Assembly: GCF_004121075.1 (NCBI RefSeq)
Contig: NZ_RHLN01000003.1
Coordinates: 1-64,000, forward strand
Reading direction: 5' to 3'
Length of the DNA: 64,000 bases
Source: Lutibacter sp. HS1-25
Lineage (GTDB): Bacteria > Bacteroidota > Bacteroidia > Flavobacteriales > Flavobacteriaceae
Position numbers and translations under genes: made by a program. Shown in pieces: positions 33,319 through 44,100 of this stretch. Below the pieces are notes generated by a model. That model searched no databases, was not told where the DNA came from, and saw only the letters and a list, made by a program, of their open reading frames with translations. How positions within the stretch are numbered: the first letter of the stretch is position 1; the number at the start of each line of letters is the position of its first letter.

Positions 33319-36300
33319 TTATTGTTTTAATATTTTTATGGTATAAATAGTATCTGTAATAACGCGTGCAAGATACAATCCTTTTGGTTTATTTTCAATA
33401 TTTAATTGTACTTTCCCATAAATTACAGGATATGTTTTTGATGATATTAATTGAGATTGCATATTGTACAATTCTATGTATACTTCTTTTTTGGCAATAG
33501 GTAGCTCAAGTGTAATTATTCCGGTTGTTGGGTTTGGGTATGCTGAAATATTTTCAAAAGCATCCATTTTTTTAGAAAATACACCTTCACACTTTACATT
33601 GGTTTTTACTTCAATTAAATCACCTGAATTGGCATCTATTGAAAATGATGTATTGTTAGTTTGTAGTATTTCTATGCCGTTTACCAAAACATCAAATGGA
33701 GGAGTGCCTTGGGTAATATCAATATTCATTTTATTTGAATTTACACTAGCTTTTCCTTCAATTTTAAATCCTGCTTCAATAGTAACATTGTAACATTGAG
33801 AAAATGTTTCACCATCAACAGTAATACAAAAATCAAAATTGCCTGGAGCTAAATTTTCAACAGCTAATTTTTTTGTAAATTGATACACTTTGCCTTTAAT
33901 TGTGGCGCTATAATTGAGTGTTTTTTCAGCAATAATAAGTAGTTTTCCATTGGCTTTATTAATACAAGTTTCGCCTGTAGCTTCAATTTTAAAATTGGTT
34001 GAAGGTAAAGTAAAAATAGGGCAACCTGTACTATTAACTTTAATGCCTTCCATTGTATTTGGACATAAATCTTCAGTGTCAGGTACACCATCATTGTCAC
34101 TGTCATCAGTCGCAGTTCCGCCCCTAGGGTCAAGTAAACGCGTTGTTGAATACATTTTATATTCTCCAGGTTTTAAGGTAATAGTTTGTGATGTACTATT
34201 TACATTTTTTTGTTCACCAGTAAAATATTCGTACCAAGTACCTGTTTTTGTAAACGTAGTTGATATATTTTTTTCAACAATATCAAAATTACCAACTATC
34301 ACCACATCCATACTTGCATTTTTTAAAGTAATGGATTTTGAATAGGTATTACCAACGTTTATTTCAAAATTTGTTGTGTTGAAAACATTTGGGTATTTGG
34401 TTTTAAAAGCGATTAAAGTAGCCCAAGTATTGTAAATGTGTTTTCGGTTAATATTGTCTGTATAATCCCACTTTATAGGTTTTCTGCCAACTCTACCATT
34501 TTCATCAATACTAAAATCGTAGCCTAATTCGCCAAATTGCCAAATCATTTTTGGTCCAGGAATGGTAAAAAAGAACATTGCTGCAATTTCTTGTCGAGAC
34601 AAGGCTGTATTTAAATCTTTTACATTGTAATTAGAATTGGAGTTTCCATATTGAAGGTTTTTATACATCAAGCGTTCTTCATCATGGCTTTCCATATAGC
34701 CCATTATATTGGGGTTATTCCAACCTCTATTTTTATACGACATCCAAGAAATATCAGATTCGCTGCTGTAACCCATGGTGTTTTGATTGTAGCTATGATT
34801 TAGATTTCCCCAAAGCATAATGCCATAATTTGCCAATTCTTTTTCTTCAGTATTTTCAGACAAATGTTCAAAAATAACGTAAGGTTTGTTTGCGGGGTTA
34901 TGACTCCAAACGTGATCAGCATAATTTTTTAAGATAGCAATTCTAGCGGCATCGTAAGCACTTGCCCAGTTATTTTCACCATAATACAAAGTATTTGAAA
35001 AACCTTTGGTGAAATCAAATCTGTAACCATCAATTTTATATTCATTGATCCAATACGATAAAACATCTTTAAAAAATGAAACAGTATGTATTGATCCATG
35101 GTTAAAATCATTTCCCCAATGTGCACTTGTGTTGTCTACTAAATTGTGATCTTCGTTGTACCAAGGATTGTCAGCTGCAGGTTTACTTTTTTCACTATTC
35201 CAATACATTTGAGCCATTGGAGATTGGTCGAATGAATGATTAAAAACAACATCAACAATTACTGCAATACCACGTTTATGACATTCATCTACAAACTTTT
35301 TAAAAGCATTTTTTGTTCCGTAAGCTTTGTCTAAAGCCATATATAATGCCGGATTGTAACCCCAGCTGTCAGTACCTTCAAATTCATTTATTGGCATTAA
35401 TTCAATTGCATTTACACCTAATGAAGCTAAATAATCTAAGTGTGTTGCTGCTTCATTGTACGAATCAGATTCGGTAAAATCTCTAATTAAAAGTTCATAA
35501 ACAATTAAATTATTTTGATTTGGTTTGGTAAAATCAGTAATATTCCAAGCGTAATTTTCTTCATTAATTAAAAAAGTAGAAACATAACCAGTGGTTAAAT
35601 TGGTAGGATAATTTTTTAGGTTGGGATAATTTCCGTCTTTGATGTATTGATCTGTGTCTGGATCTAATATTTTTTCAGAATAAGGATCAGCAACTTTAAT
35701 GTTGTAATCAATCATATATTGATAGGCGTATTCTGTATTGATATCTAAATTTGGTATTGTTAACCAAAAATCGTCACCATCTTTTTTTAATTGGTAGTTT
35801 GGGTTTAATTTCCAGTTGTTAAAATCACCAATTAAAAAAACATCATTTTTTAAAGGTGCTTTTAATAAAAATGTAACTGAATTATCAGGGTTCTTATTTA
35901 AGCCATATTTTAAACCTGTAGGTTTTGTTACTTCCTGAGTTGGGGTTTTTACATAAACTGAAATTTCAGTTTCCATATTTTCTGTTGAAGTTACAGCTGT
36001 TACTTTTAAAGTTTGTAAACCAGAAGAAGTAAAGGTGTATGGTTTTGAAATTGTTGTAGAAGCAGTTGCTGTTTGTTCAGAAATTCCATTTACAAAAAGT
36101 TCTAAATCTGCATTTATAGAAGATTCGGCAGCAATTGTAATAAGTTCGTTTAATTGGTAAATATTGTTATTTGTAGGATTTGTAAAAGTAACATTTAAGC
36201 CATCGGCAAAAATTTTGATAAAAATATCTGGTCTTGTTTGTTTAGACCTGTCAGCTGATCGAAATACAATTGCAATATCTGTTACAGTTTCACTACTAGG

Positions 36301-36618
36301 AATATTGTAGAAAGTTTTAATATTAGGAGTGATTTTAAATTGGTAAGTATTTGCTGCTATTTTTGTGAGCTTTGCTTTGTCGATATTGGTATCCCAATTA
36401 GCAATAACATATTTCCAATCTGAAGTGCTTGTAGATTTATTGGTTAAAACGCCAGTATGAGCATATATGTCGCCGGTGTAGTTTTCTAATTCGGTTCCAG
36501 AAGTGTTAAGGGTTACAATAATTTCTGTTGATGCAGTTGGTATTGTAGGCACAGTACTAACTTGCGAAAATGCAATATTTGAAAATATTAAGAAGAGTAG
36601 AAGTACTGTTTTTTTCAT
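33319..36618 (-). CDS. Multidomain secreted GH13 alpha-amylase with T9SS sorting domain
   Basis: A 1099-residue secreted enzyme. The order is: signal peptide (MKKTVLLLFLIFSNIAFSQ), an N-terminal starch-binding-like region (20-130), an Ig-like domain (145-225), an early-set domain with FLIGDFNNW (235-320), the GH13 barrel (about 365-760), a C-terminal beta domain, a thrombospondin type 3 calcium motif (DSDNDGVPDTEDLCP, near 840), further Ig-like regions, and a T9SS type A sorting domain from about 1023 (AYPNPTTGIITLELP). The catalytic triad is Asp535 (YRFDF), Glu584 (VIFEHL) and Asp646 (MESHDEE). It should cut starch at the cell surface or outside the cell. It follows susF after a terminator, so it may be expressed at a lower level than the Sus genes. 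Confidence 0.92.
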   Translation of the reverse strand: MKKTVLLLFLIFSNIAFSQVSTVPTIPTASTEIIVTLNTSGTELENYTGDIYAHTGVLTNKSTSTSDWKYVIANWDTNIDKAKLTKIAANTYQFKITPNIKTFYNIPSSETVTDIAIVFRSADRSKQTRPDIFIKIFADGLNVTFTNPTNNNIYQLNELITIAAESSINADLELFVNGISEQTATASTTISKPYTFTSSGLQTLKVTAVTSTENMETEISVYVKTPTQEVTKPTGLKYGLNKNPDNSVTFLLKAPLKNDVFLIGDFNNWKLNPNYQLKKDGDDFWLTIPNLDINTEYAYQYMIDYNIKVADPYSEKILDPDTDQYIKDGNYPNLKNYPTNLTTGYVSTFLINEENYAWNITDFTKPNQNNLIVYELLIRDFTESDSYNEAATHLDYLASLGVNAIELMPINEFEGTDSWGYNPALYMALDKAYGTKNAFKKFVDECHKRGIAVIVDVVFNHSFDQSPMAQMYWNSEKSKPAADNPWYNEDHNLVDNTSAHWGNDFNHGSIHTVSFFKDVLSYWINEYKIDGYRFDFTKGFSNTLYYGENNWASAYDAARIAILKNYADHVWSHNPANKPYVIFEHLSENTEEKELANYGIMLWGNLNHSYNQNTMGYSSESDISWMSYKNRGWNNPNIMGYMESHDEERLMYKNLQYGNSNSNYNVKDLNTALSRQEIAAMFFFTIPGPKMIWQFGELGYDFSIDENGRVGRKPIKWDYTDNINRKHIYNTWATLIAFKTKYPNVFNTTNFEINVGNTYSKSITLKNASMDVVIVGNFDIVEKNISTTFTKTGTWYEYFTGEQKNVNSTSQTITLKPGEYKMYSTTRLLDPRGGTATDDSDNDGVPDTEDLCPNTMEGIKVNSTGCPIFTLPSTNFKIEATGETCINKANGKLLIIAEKTLNYSATIKGKVYQFTKKLAVENLAPGNFDFCITVDGETFSQCYNVTIEAGFKIEGKASVNSNKMNIDITQGTPPFDVLVNGIEILQTNNTSFSIDANSGDLIEVKTNVKCEGVFSKKMDAFENISAYPNPTTGIITLELPIAKKEVYIELYNMQSQLISSKTYPVIYGKVQLNIENKPKGLYLARVITDTIYTIKILKQ

Positions 36619-36649
36619 TTTTTGAATATTAGATAGGTTGCTATTAAAA

Positions 36650-36685
36650 AAAAAGGCTGCCGATATCAGCAGCCTTTTTAGTAAA
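36650..36685 (-). terminator. Terminator between susF and the GH13 amylase
   Basis: An 11-bp stem AAAAAGGCTGC / GCAGCCTTTTT (36650-36660 and 36669-36679) lies 20 bp after the susF stop in the leftward direction, with an A-run (T-run on the minus strand) beyond. It probably reduces read-through into the amylase gene. Confidence 0.75.
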
Positions 36686-36698
36686 AATTAAATATAAA

Positions 36699-38426
36699 TT
36701 ACTTGGAAAGTTTTATTGTTCCATTATTAAAATTAACAGTTATGGTATAAGTACCATCAGTTGTTACTTTAATGTTTTCTTCACCATTTTGCTCTATTAC
36801 CAATGGGCTTGTTTTGTTTTGCGCAATGTCATTTGCCCAATCTCCACCAGTGTTAGATTTTACAAATTTAAATTCGTCATTAGCTGCTAATGCTTGTGTA
36901 ATTTCAAAAACATTGGTTGCAACTTCTGTAAATTTAGGGTTTCCAGCATCATTATTCCAGCCTCTAAAACTTCCCACTAAATACAATTGAGTAGGAATCA
37001 CAATTTTTGAAACAATGATGTCATTGGTAGTATAGTTATAAGAAATAACATAAGTTCCATCTTCAGCAACTTTTATGTTTTTTTCACCATCACCATCAAA
37101 ACCTTTGTTAGGGTTATTTGGATCTTCACCAAAATCTCCAGACCAATCAATATTTGTTGGTAAGAATTTAAACTCATCACTTGCTTTTAAATCGCGAATT
37201 AAAGAAAATACCCCAGCACTTGGATTGCCCATTTTTATCGCAGCAGTAGGAGTCCAAGCAGGATCTGAAATTGTTCCAACTAAGTAAAGGTTGTTAATTT
37301 CTTTCATTGTAAATGTAAGAGCATTAAAATCTACTGTAATTAGATATTGACCTGCAGGGTATCCACCAATATTTGGATCACCACCTTCATTAATTATTGA
37401 TCCAGGGTTGTTTGGATCTTCTTTCCAAGCACCATCCCAAGATGTGTTAGTTGGAATAAATTTAAATTGGTCTCCATCAACTAAATGAGCTGAAATTGTA
37501 AACGTATTGTCTCCATTGTTATGGAAAGGAAATGCTGTAGCAGGATCCCATCCAGTTAATGATCCAATTAAGTATAAATTATCTGGAGCAACAACTTCTA
37601 CCAATTCAATTGTTTTAGAATTTGTATCTAAAATTAAGTCCCAAGCACCTTCTTCACCTGTAAAGCTAAAGTTCATTTCAGTATCGTTAGCATTTACAAG
37701 TAGCGGATCAATTGTGTATCCTCTTGAATCAAAATATTGGTAATTGTAACTAATATTTGTTTCACTTGGTTCAGCAAAAAATCTAAAAGTACTGGCAGTT
37801 AATTCAACTCTATTTTTAAATACGCCATCAGTATTTACCAACATAACATCTGAAGCTAAGGCATCACCTTTAATTGAAATCTCATCACTTAAACCTGTAA
37901 AATATGGTGTAATTGTAATGTTGATTATTTCTGAATATTGAACTGCAATTGAAGCCCCTAAAATAGTTTGTACTCTTACGTCAACTACGTTAGCTTCATC
38001 AAATTTTACAGATAAAGCAGAAGCAATTTTAACCAAATTTACAGAAACTTGATTCATCGCTTCATTCAATTCTCCAAAAGTTAAGGCTCTTGTCAATTCA
38101 GTAGTTCCAGATGCTGCTAATGGAATAGTTACAGCTGTTTTGAATTCATTACCTGTAATGTCCATTTGAACATAATACAAGATACTTCCATCATTATCAC
38201 CAGTTGCAGCTTCCCAAGTTAATGCAACTGCTTCATCAGCTTCATTACCAACAGTTGTATCTGTTGTTTGAACAATGTTGAAAGTAGTTACACTAGGAGT
38301 GTTTAGAACGGCACCAATTAATAATGGATCGGTAGGTTCTAAAGGATTAATAGTCACTTCGTCTGGAGAACAAGCTCCAAACGTAAGTGCTATTATTGCT
38401 GTGAATATAAAAATTATTTTTTTCAT
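36699..38426 (-). CDS. susF: SusF-like outer-membrane starch-binding lipoprotein
   Basis: A 575-residue lipoprotein: MKKIIFIFTAIIALTFGACSPDEV, with Cys19 in FGAC lipidated. After an N-terminal SusE-type Ig-like domain (TFNIVQTTDTTVGNEADEAVALTWEAA) there are three related starch-binding modules, each opening LYLIGSLTGW, LYLVGTISD or LYLVGSFRGW and containing FKF(I/L/V)P or FKFVK with a DW/DWA aromatic (about 275-375, 378-475 and 480-575). SusE/SusF proteins bind alpha-glucan at the cell surface and are not enzymes. It is the fourth gene of the leftward susCDEF operon, 22 bp after susE, and ends at a terminator. Confidence 0.87.
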   Translation of the reverse strand: MKKIIFIFTAIIALTFGACSPDEVTINPLEPTDPLLIGAVLNTPSVTTFNIVQTTDTTVGNEADEAVALTWEAATGDNDGSILYYVQMDITGNEFKTAVTIPLAASGTTELTRALTFGELNEAMNQVSVNLVKIASALSVKFDEANVVDVRVQTILGASIAVQYSEIINITITPYFTGLSDEISIKGDALASDVMLVNTDGVFKNRVELTASTFRFFAEPSETNISYNYQYFDSRGYTIDPLLVNANDTEMNFSFTGEEGAWDLILDTNSKTIELVEVVAPDNLYLIGSLTGWDPATAFPFHNNGDNTFTISAHLVDGDQFKFIPTNTSWDGAWKEDPNNPGSIINEGGDPNIGGYPAGQYLITVDFNALTFTMKEINNLYLVGTISDPAWTPTAAIKMGNPSAGVFSLIRDLKASDEFKFLPTNIDWSGDFGEDPNNPNKGFDGDGEKNIKVAEDGTYVISYNYTTNDIIVSKIVIPTQLYLVGSFRGWNNDAGNPKFTEVATNVFEITQALAANDEFKFVKSNTGGDWANDIAQNKTSPLVIEQNGEENIKVTTDGTYTITVNFNNGTIKLSK

Positions 38427-38448
38427 GTATTTTAGTTTAAAAGTTCTA

Positions 38449-39612
38449 TTAAACGCCAGTTGTTGTTACTGCTCCGTCAAGATCAATAGTTATAGTTATA
38501 GTAGCAGATCCTGCTCCCATTTGGAAGTTTGGAGAATTTGGAATGTCATAGGCAAATAAATCTGGTCCACAGTTAAAAGCCCAATCATTGGCATAAATTT
38601 CAGCTCCTGTATTTTTAGATCTAAACTTTAATTCACCAGCATCTAAATTGGCTGTAATTTTCCAAGTATTAGAAGCAATATCATAAGTCATAGGAGTTTC
38701 ATCAGACCATCCGCCTGCTGTTGCATTTCCAATAATTCCCCATTGCATTTTAACAGTTTTGTAAGTTAAATTATCAATATCAACTTGGATATAGTACAAT
38801 CCGTTTGATTCAAATGAAATATTTTTACTTTCACCACTATTAATTAAGATACCAGAATTTGTTCCGTCATCTCCATAGTTACCAACTACGTTAGCCCAAT
38901 CTGCTTGGTTTGAAATGAATTTTAAAATGTCTGATGAACTTGCTTTTACATAAGCTTCAAAAACTTTTGTAGTACCATCTCCAATATATCTCATTTGAAT
39001 TGCTTCAGTAGGAGTCCAGTTAGCAGCACCGTAGTAACCTTGAACAGAACCAACAACAAATAACTCAGGTTCAATAACAATTATTTCTTCATAAGCTTTG
39101 ATAGAAACAGTTATAGATTCTGAATATTTTAGATTTCCAGATACGTTAGAAGCACTAATTACACGAACTTCATAATCATTTGGTATTGAAAAATCAATAG
39201 GATTTGCAGCACCATCTGTTACTCTGTTTGTATTTACCTGATTTACAGTTAAATTTAAGTCTCCAAAAGTTACTTCTTGTTTTATGTCGGAAGTTTTTTG
39301 TTCGCTTAAAGGTAAATAAGCTGCATTTCTAAAGTTATTTCCTTTTAAGTCTAATTGAAGTGTGTAGACAATTAATCCACCATAGCTTCCTTTAGCTGCA
39401 CTCCAAGTAAAAGCAGTTGCAGTTTCGTCTTCGTTACCTGTTACATTTTCTGTTGTTTCAATAACAGTAAATTCAGTTTCTTCAGGCGTATTTATAATTG
39501 CATTGGTCGCAATTGTTTCAGACGGAAGAATGTCAATGTTTGCGTCATCATCTTCACAGGACCATAATCCAACAAAAATCAATGCGAAAAATATATATTT
39601 TAGTTTTTTCAT
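38449..39612 (-). CDS. susE: SusE-like outer-membrane starch-binding lipoprotein
   Basis: A 387-residue lipoprotein with signal MKKLKYIFFALIFVGLWSCEDDD (Cys19 in LWSC, with an acidic stretch after the Cys, as in surface lipoproteins). The N-terminal Ig-like domain (EFTVIETTENVTGNEDETATAFTWSAAKG) is clearly related to that of the neighbouring susF product. Two later modules follow: LFVVGSVQGYYGAANWTPTEAIQM (near 185) and WGIIGNATAGGWSDETPMTYD (near 295). Binding of maltooligosaccharides at the cell surface is known for the family. It lies 18 bp after susD. Confidence 0.85.
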   Translation of the reverse strand: MKKLKYIFFALIFVGLWSCEDDDANIDILPSETIATNAIINTPEETEFTVIETTENVTGNEDETATAFTWSAAKGSYGGLIVYTLQLDLKGNNFRNAAYLPLSEQKTSDIKQEVTFGDLNLTVNQVNTNRVTDGAANPIDFSIPNDYEVRVISASNVSGNLKYSESITVSIKAYEEIIVIEPELFVVGSVQGYYGAANWTPTEAIQMRYIGDGTTKVFEAYVKASSSDILKFISNQADWANVVGNYGDDGTNSGILINSGESKNISFESNGLYYIQVDIDNLTYKTVKMQWGIIGNATAGGWSDETPMTYDIASNTWKITANLDAGELKFRSKNTGAEIYANDWAFNCGPDLFAYDIPNSPNFQMGAGSATITITIDLDGAVTTTGV

Positions 39613-39630
39613 TTTATTATATCTTTTTAA

Positions 39631-41154
39631 TTAGTATCCCGGATTTTGAGGCAATAAATTACTATTTGCATTGATTGCATACTGTGGAACTGGAAGAAGG
39701 TTGTGATTTATATCATTGTCGTTTTTCTCCCACCAAGTTTTTGAGAATTGTCCAAAACGAATTAAATCATTTCTTCTCCATCCTTCCCATAATAATTCTC
39801 TACTTCTTTCATCCAAAATATCTTGCAGACCATAGTTACCAGTAATTTGGGCATTTGATCTGTTTTTAATTTGGTTTACAAGAGCATCTCCAGCACCTCT
39901 TCCGTTCATACGAACCAAAGCTTCAGCTTGCATAAGTATGATATCTGCGTATCTAAAAATGGCAAAATCGTTACTTAAGTTATCTCTAGCACCAGCTTTA
40001 ATTTCCCATTTAGCGATACGTACACCTGAATTACGAAGTTCAGCAGATGAGTAATCACTAGCAGGCATTAAAATTGCAGGAATATTTGGTGTAAATACCA
40101 AGTTAGCACCAGCAACTTCATCAATAATATCAACACCAGTAACTGTTTTTTGTTGTCCAACTAATAAACCGTATTTTCTTAAATCGTTAGATCCAAATAG
40201 GTTATAAGTAGCTTCTAATACTGCAAATCCATTCCAAGGAGCAACACTCATGTCAAATGTTTGTTGAGATAAATAATGCAATGTTCTCATATGAAAGTTA
40301 AATCCTCTGTATTTATCTTCATCGTAAGGAATTGTATAAATATTTTCAACAGAACCACTATTATTTGTGATAAAAGGCAATGAAGGATTTGATTCTAAAC
40401 TATAACCAAAACTTTTTACTTTTTCACAAGCATCATAAGCTTTTTGCCACATAGGTGTACCTGTGTAAACTTCAGCATTTAAATACAATTTAGCCAAAAG
40501 AGCGTAAGCTGTACCTTGGTTTATTGCACTTGATGAAATACCTGGAACAGGAACAGGTAATAAATCTACATTGTCTAATATTTGTTGAACAATAGTATTA
40601 AATACTTCAGCTCTTGGTGTTCTTGAAGGAAACTCATCTACACCTGTAAAGGTTAAAGGAAAAGGTACATCTCCAAAATTGTCAATAGCTAAAAAGTAAT
40701 AATATGCTCTTGAAACAATTGTTTGAGCTAATACTTGAGCCACTTCTGGGCTTGCTTCAGCACCTACTTCTAACAATTCAATTGCTCTGTTTGCTCTTGG
40801 TACAGCATCATAAATAAGCCCCCAAGTTTGGTTAACAGCTTCAGTTGTTGCTCCCCAAGTGTGTTGGTGTAATGCTCTCCATTTACCACCATCATCCCAG
40901 TCAGAACCTCTTGTTGGCGCTACAGCTTCATCACTAGAAACCACTTGTATAAACCACCATCCACCATTGTCTAATAGATCTTTGGTTTTTGCGAATACAG
41001 GATTTGCAACACGTATTGCTTGATCTGCGTTTTCTGGATATTCATCACCAGGGATGAAATCAGAAACATCTGCATCTAGTTGCGTACAATTTGTAAGTGT
41101 AATACCAACAAAAAGTATCAAAATAAATTTATATATATTTTTCATGTTTTTCAT
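39631..41154 (-). CDS. susD: SusD/RagB-like outer-membrane glycan-binding lipoprotein
   Basis: A 507-residue lipoprotein, the surface lid of the SusC transporter. The signal is MKNMKNIYKFILILFVGITLTNCTQLD, with lipidated Cys in TNC. The SusD fold is seen in the TPR-like helices (LAQTIVSRAYYYFLAIDNFGDVPF near residue 140), the AKLYLNAEVYTG segment near 220 and the C-terminal DILDERSRELLWEGWRRNDLIRFGQF near 450, which is diagnostic. I chose the ATG at 41154, one base beyond the susC stop. An ATG at 41166 would overlap susC by 11 bp, and a third at 41145 is possible. It is the second gene of the susCDEF operon. Confidence 0.93.
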   Translation of the reverse strand: MKNMKNIYKFILILFVGITLTNCTQLDADVSDFIPGDEYPENADQAIRVANPVFAKTKDLLDNGGWWFIQVVSSDEAVAPTRGSDWDDGGKWRALHQHTWGATTEAVNQTWGLIYDAVPRANRAIELLEVGAEASPEVAQVLAQTIVSRAYYYFLAIDNFGDVPFPLTFTGVDEFPSRTPRAEVFNTIVQQILDNVDLLPVPVPGISSSAINQGTAYALLAKLYLNAEVYTGTPMWQKAYDACEKVKSFGYSLESNPSLPFITNNSGSVENIYTIPYDEDKYRGFNFHMRTLHYLSQQTFDMSVAPWNGFAVLEATYNLFGSNDLRKYGLLVGQQKTVTGVDIIDEVAGANLVFTPNIPAILMPASDYSSAELRNSGVRIAKWEIKAGARDNLSNDFAIFRYADIILMQAEALVRMNGRGAGDALVNQIKNRSNAQITGNYGLQDILDERSRELLWEGWRRNDLIRFGQFSKTWWEKNDNDINHNLLPVPQYAINANSNLLPQNPGY

Positions 41155-41155
41155 T

Positions 41156-44100
41156 TTAGAAATCAAAGTTTAATCCGAATGTTACCGTACGAGTTTTTGG
41201 ATATACGTTGTATTGGTCAAGACCAAAGTATATTTCACCTTTACCTCTATCACCACCACTAAAGTTAAACTCAGGGTCTATTCCATCATAATTTGTTAAA
41301 GTAAATACATTGTTTATAGAGCAGTAAAGTCTTAGTTTCATGTTTTTAGCTAACAAAGTATTAGGTAAAGTATAACCAACGTTAAGGTTGTCTAATCTAA
41401 TAAAACTACCATCTTCAATATAATAGCTTAGTGCTTGGTAAGCACCACCAACATAACCGTCAACCAATAAAGCTTCATTTAATACGTTTCTTTGTGTAAC
41501 ATAATCAGGGTTACCAAATACTTGCTTGGTTGCATTGTACACGTCATTGCCGTAAATTGCTCTAAATGACAAGCTTAAATCCCAGTTTTTGTAACCAAAT
41601 TGGTTGCTCCATCCCATTTCAAATTCAGGTAAAGCATTACCAATTACTTTTTTCTGGTCGTCAGATTGAGAAACGTCATCTAAAAAGTGAATTTCACCAT
41701 CAGCTCCGTTAACCAACCATTTTCCATCTTCACTTACACCTGCATAATCAAAGCCAAAGAATGTACCTAATTTGTAACCAGGCATAATACGTTGTGTTGC
41801 AACACCTACAATACCAGGAGCAGAAATATAACCAACATCTCTAAAATCAAGATTGTATTTTCCACCGTCTAACGATTTTACTTCTTGGTTGTTTCTAGAG
41901 AATACATATCCCATGTTCCAGTTAAAATTCTCACCCTTAATAATATCTCCGTTCAATGTAACCTCAATACCATCATTTTTAATTTCACCACCATTATAAA
42001 ACACTTTATTTGCATAGTTTGTTTCAGTTGGTACATCATAAATAGAAAGCATGTCTGTTAAATTTTTGGTGTAATATTCTATAGCACCATTTAAACGACT
42101 GTTGAAAAGGTTGAAGTCAAGACCAATGTTAATTTCTTGGTTGTTATCCCATTTTAAATCTGAGTTACCATTGTTATAGTAATCTAAAATTGTAATTGGT
42201 TTTTCAGTAACTGGATCTAGTCCAACTCCAGAAGGACCAACTCTTAATGTAGAAAGGTAACTGTCTATGTTACTGTTTCCAGATACACCCCAGCTTGCTC
42301 TAATTTTTAACAAGTTAACAACTTCAATATTTTCAAAGAATTTCTCATTTGCCATATTCCAAGCAACTTGAACAGATGGGAACCATCCCCATTGGTTACT
42401 ATCACCAAATACAGAAGAACCATCTCTTCTAATCATTGCAGTTAAGTAATATTTGGATGCATAGTCGTAAATTGCACGAGCAAAAACACCAATATCAGTT
42501 CTTTCACCTTTGTAAGATTCAACATCTCCTAATTGAAGGTCTTCAAAGTTTTTAAGATTATCTGAACCTAATGAATTAGAAATAGGGCTTCTACCTTGTG
42601 CGCTAAATCCATCCCAACTTTGGTTTCTGTATGAATAACCAACTAAAGCTGTTAAATTGTGATAGTCTGCAAAAGTATTTTTGTAAGTTACAGTAGCTTC
42701 TAACATAGCTTGTCCCCAGTTATTGTAAGCTCTTTTACCGTAACCTTCTCTAATTAAAGTATTGATACCTCCAATACTACTTTCGTATTTAGGCTCAAAG
42801 TAAGTAGATTCATCATCGTTTCTTAAATAACTTAAGTTTAAGTTGGCGCTTAAGAAACTTGTAATATCGTAATCTACTCTAGCATTGGCTAAATATTTTT
42901 TAGCATCTCTTTCATTTTCAATTTGATCTAAAAGAGCAACAGGATTGTAATAGTTAAATACTCTTGAAGTTTCAAAATAAGAACCATCAGCATTGTAAAT
43001 TGGATCTGTAGGTAGCCTTTGGAAAGCTTGAAACAATACAGATGTTGGTCCGTTACTACCATAATCTACGTAATGATTTTTTTCTAATGTACCACCTAAA
43101 GTAGCACTAATTAAAATTTTGTCGTCTAAAAGTTTTTGTGTTAAATCAAGTCTTCCAATATTTCTGTTTTTAGAAGAATTTTTAATAACACCTTCAATAC
43201 CTAGAGAAGTAAAAGAAACTCTGTATGTTGAAGATTCAGAACCACCAGCCATAGAGAAATTGTAATTTTGTGAAGTACCAGTTCTAAAAATAGCATCTTG
43301 CCAGTCTACATTTCCACCAGCATCACTAAAATCACCATACTTGTCTTGGTTGTCGTTAATATAACCTCTATAACTATCAGCAGATTGAAGACCTAATCTG
43401 TTTGCAACATTGTCTATTGCTAAATAAGAGCTAAAAGTAAGTCTAACTCTATCGCTAGTACCTTTTTTTGTAGTTATAAAAACCACACCGTTAGCACCAT
43501 CGGCACCATAAATAGCTGTTGACGCAGCATCTTTAAGTACATCATAAGCAGTAATGTCTTCAGGAGCAATAGTGGTAGGGTCTACACCTCTAACACCGTT
43601 AACTACATATAAAGGGTCTCCACCAGCAGCAAAACCAGCAGCACCTCTAATACGAACATTGTAGCCAGAGTTAGGGTCACCACCTTGTTTAGTAATGTTT
43701 ACCCCAGCAGCTTTACCTTGCATTGCTTGAACAGGATCGGTTAATGCACCTTGTATAAGGTCATCTGCACTTACCTTTACAGCAGCACCAGTCATGTCTT
43801 TTTTTCTAGCAGTACCAAAACCAACTAAAATAACTTCATTTAAAACGTTAGCTTCTTCAGCCATTTTAATGCTAAGAGAGCCTGTTGTAATAATTTTTTC
43901 AGTTACTTTAATTTCTTGATTTTGAAATCCCATATAAGAGAATTCTAATAAATCTCCAGTCTTTACACCTTCAATGGTATAATTTCCATCAAAGTCTGTT
44001 GTTGTACCCATGGTACTTCCTTTAATAATAATGCCTACTCCTGGTAATCCAGAATTAGAAGATGCCTCTGTAACAGTTCCTTTTATTGTATGTTGTGCAA

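Noticed and set aside
33864-34345. Open frames overlapping the TSP3/C-terminal part of the GH13 amylase
   Set aside because: They are shadow frames of a clearly translated domain region. No signal, motif or promoter supports them.
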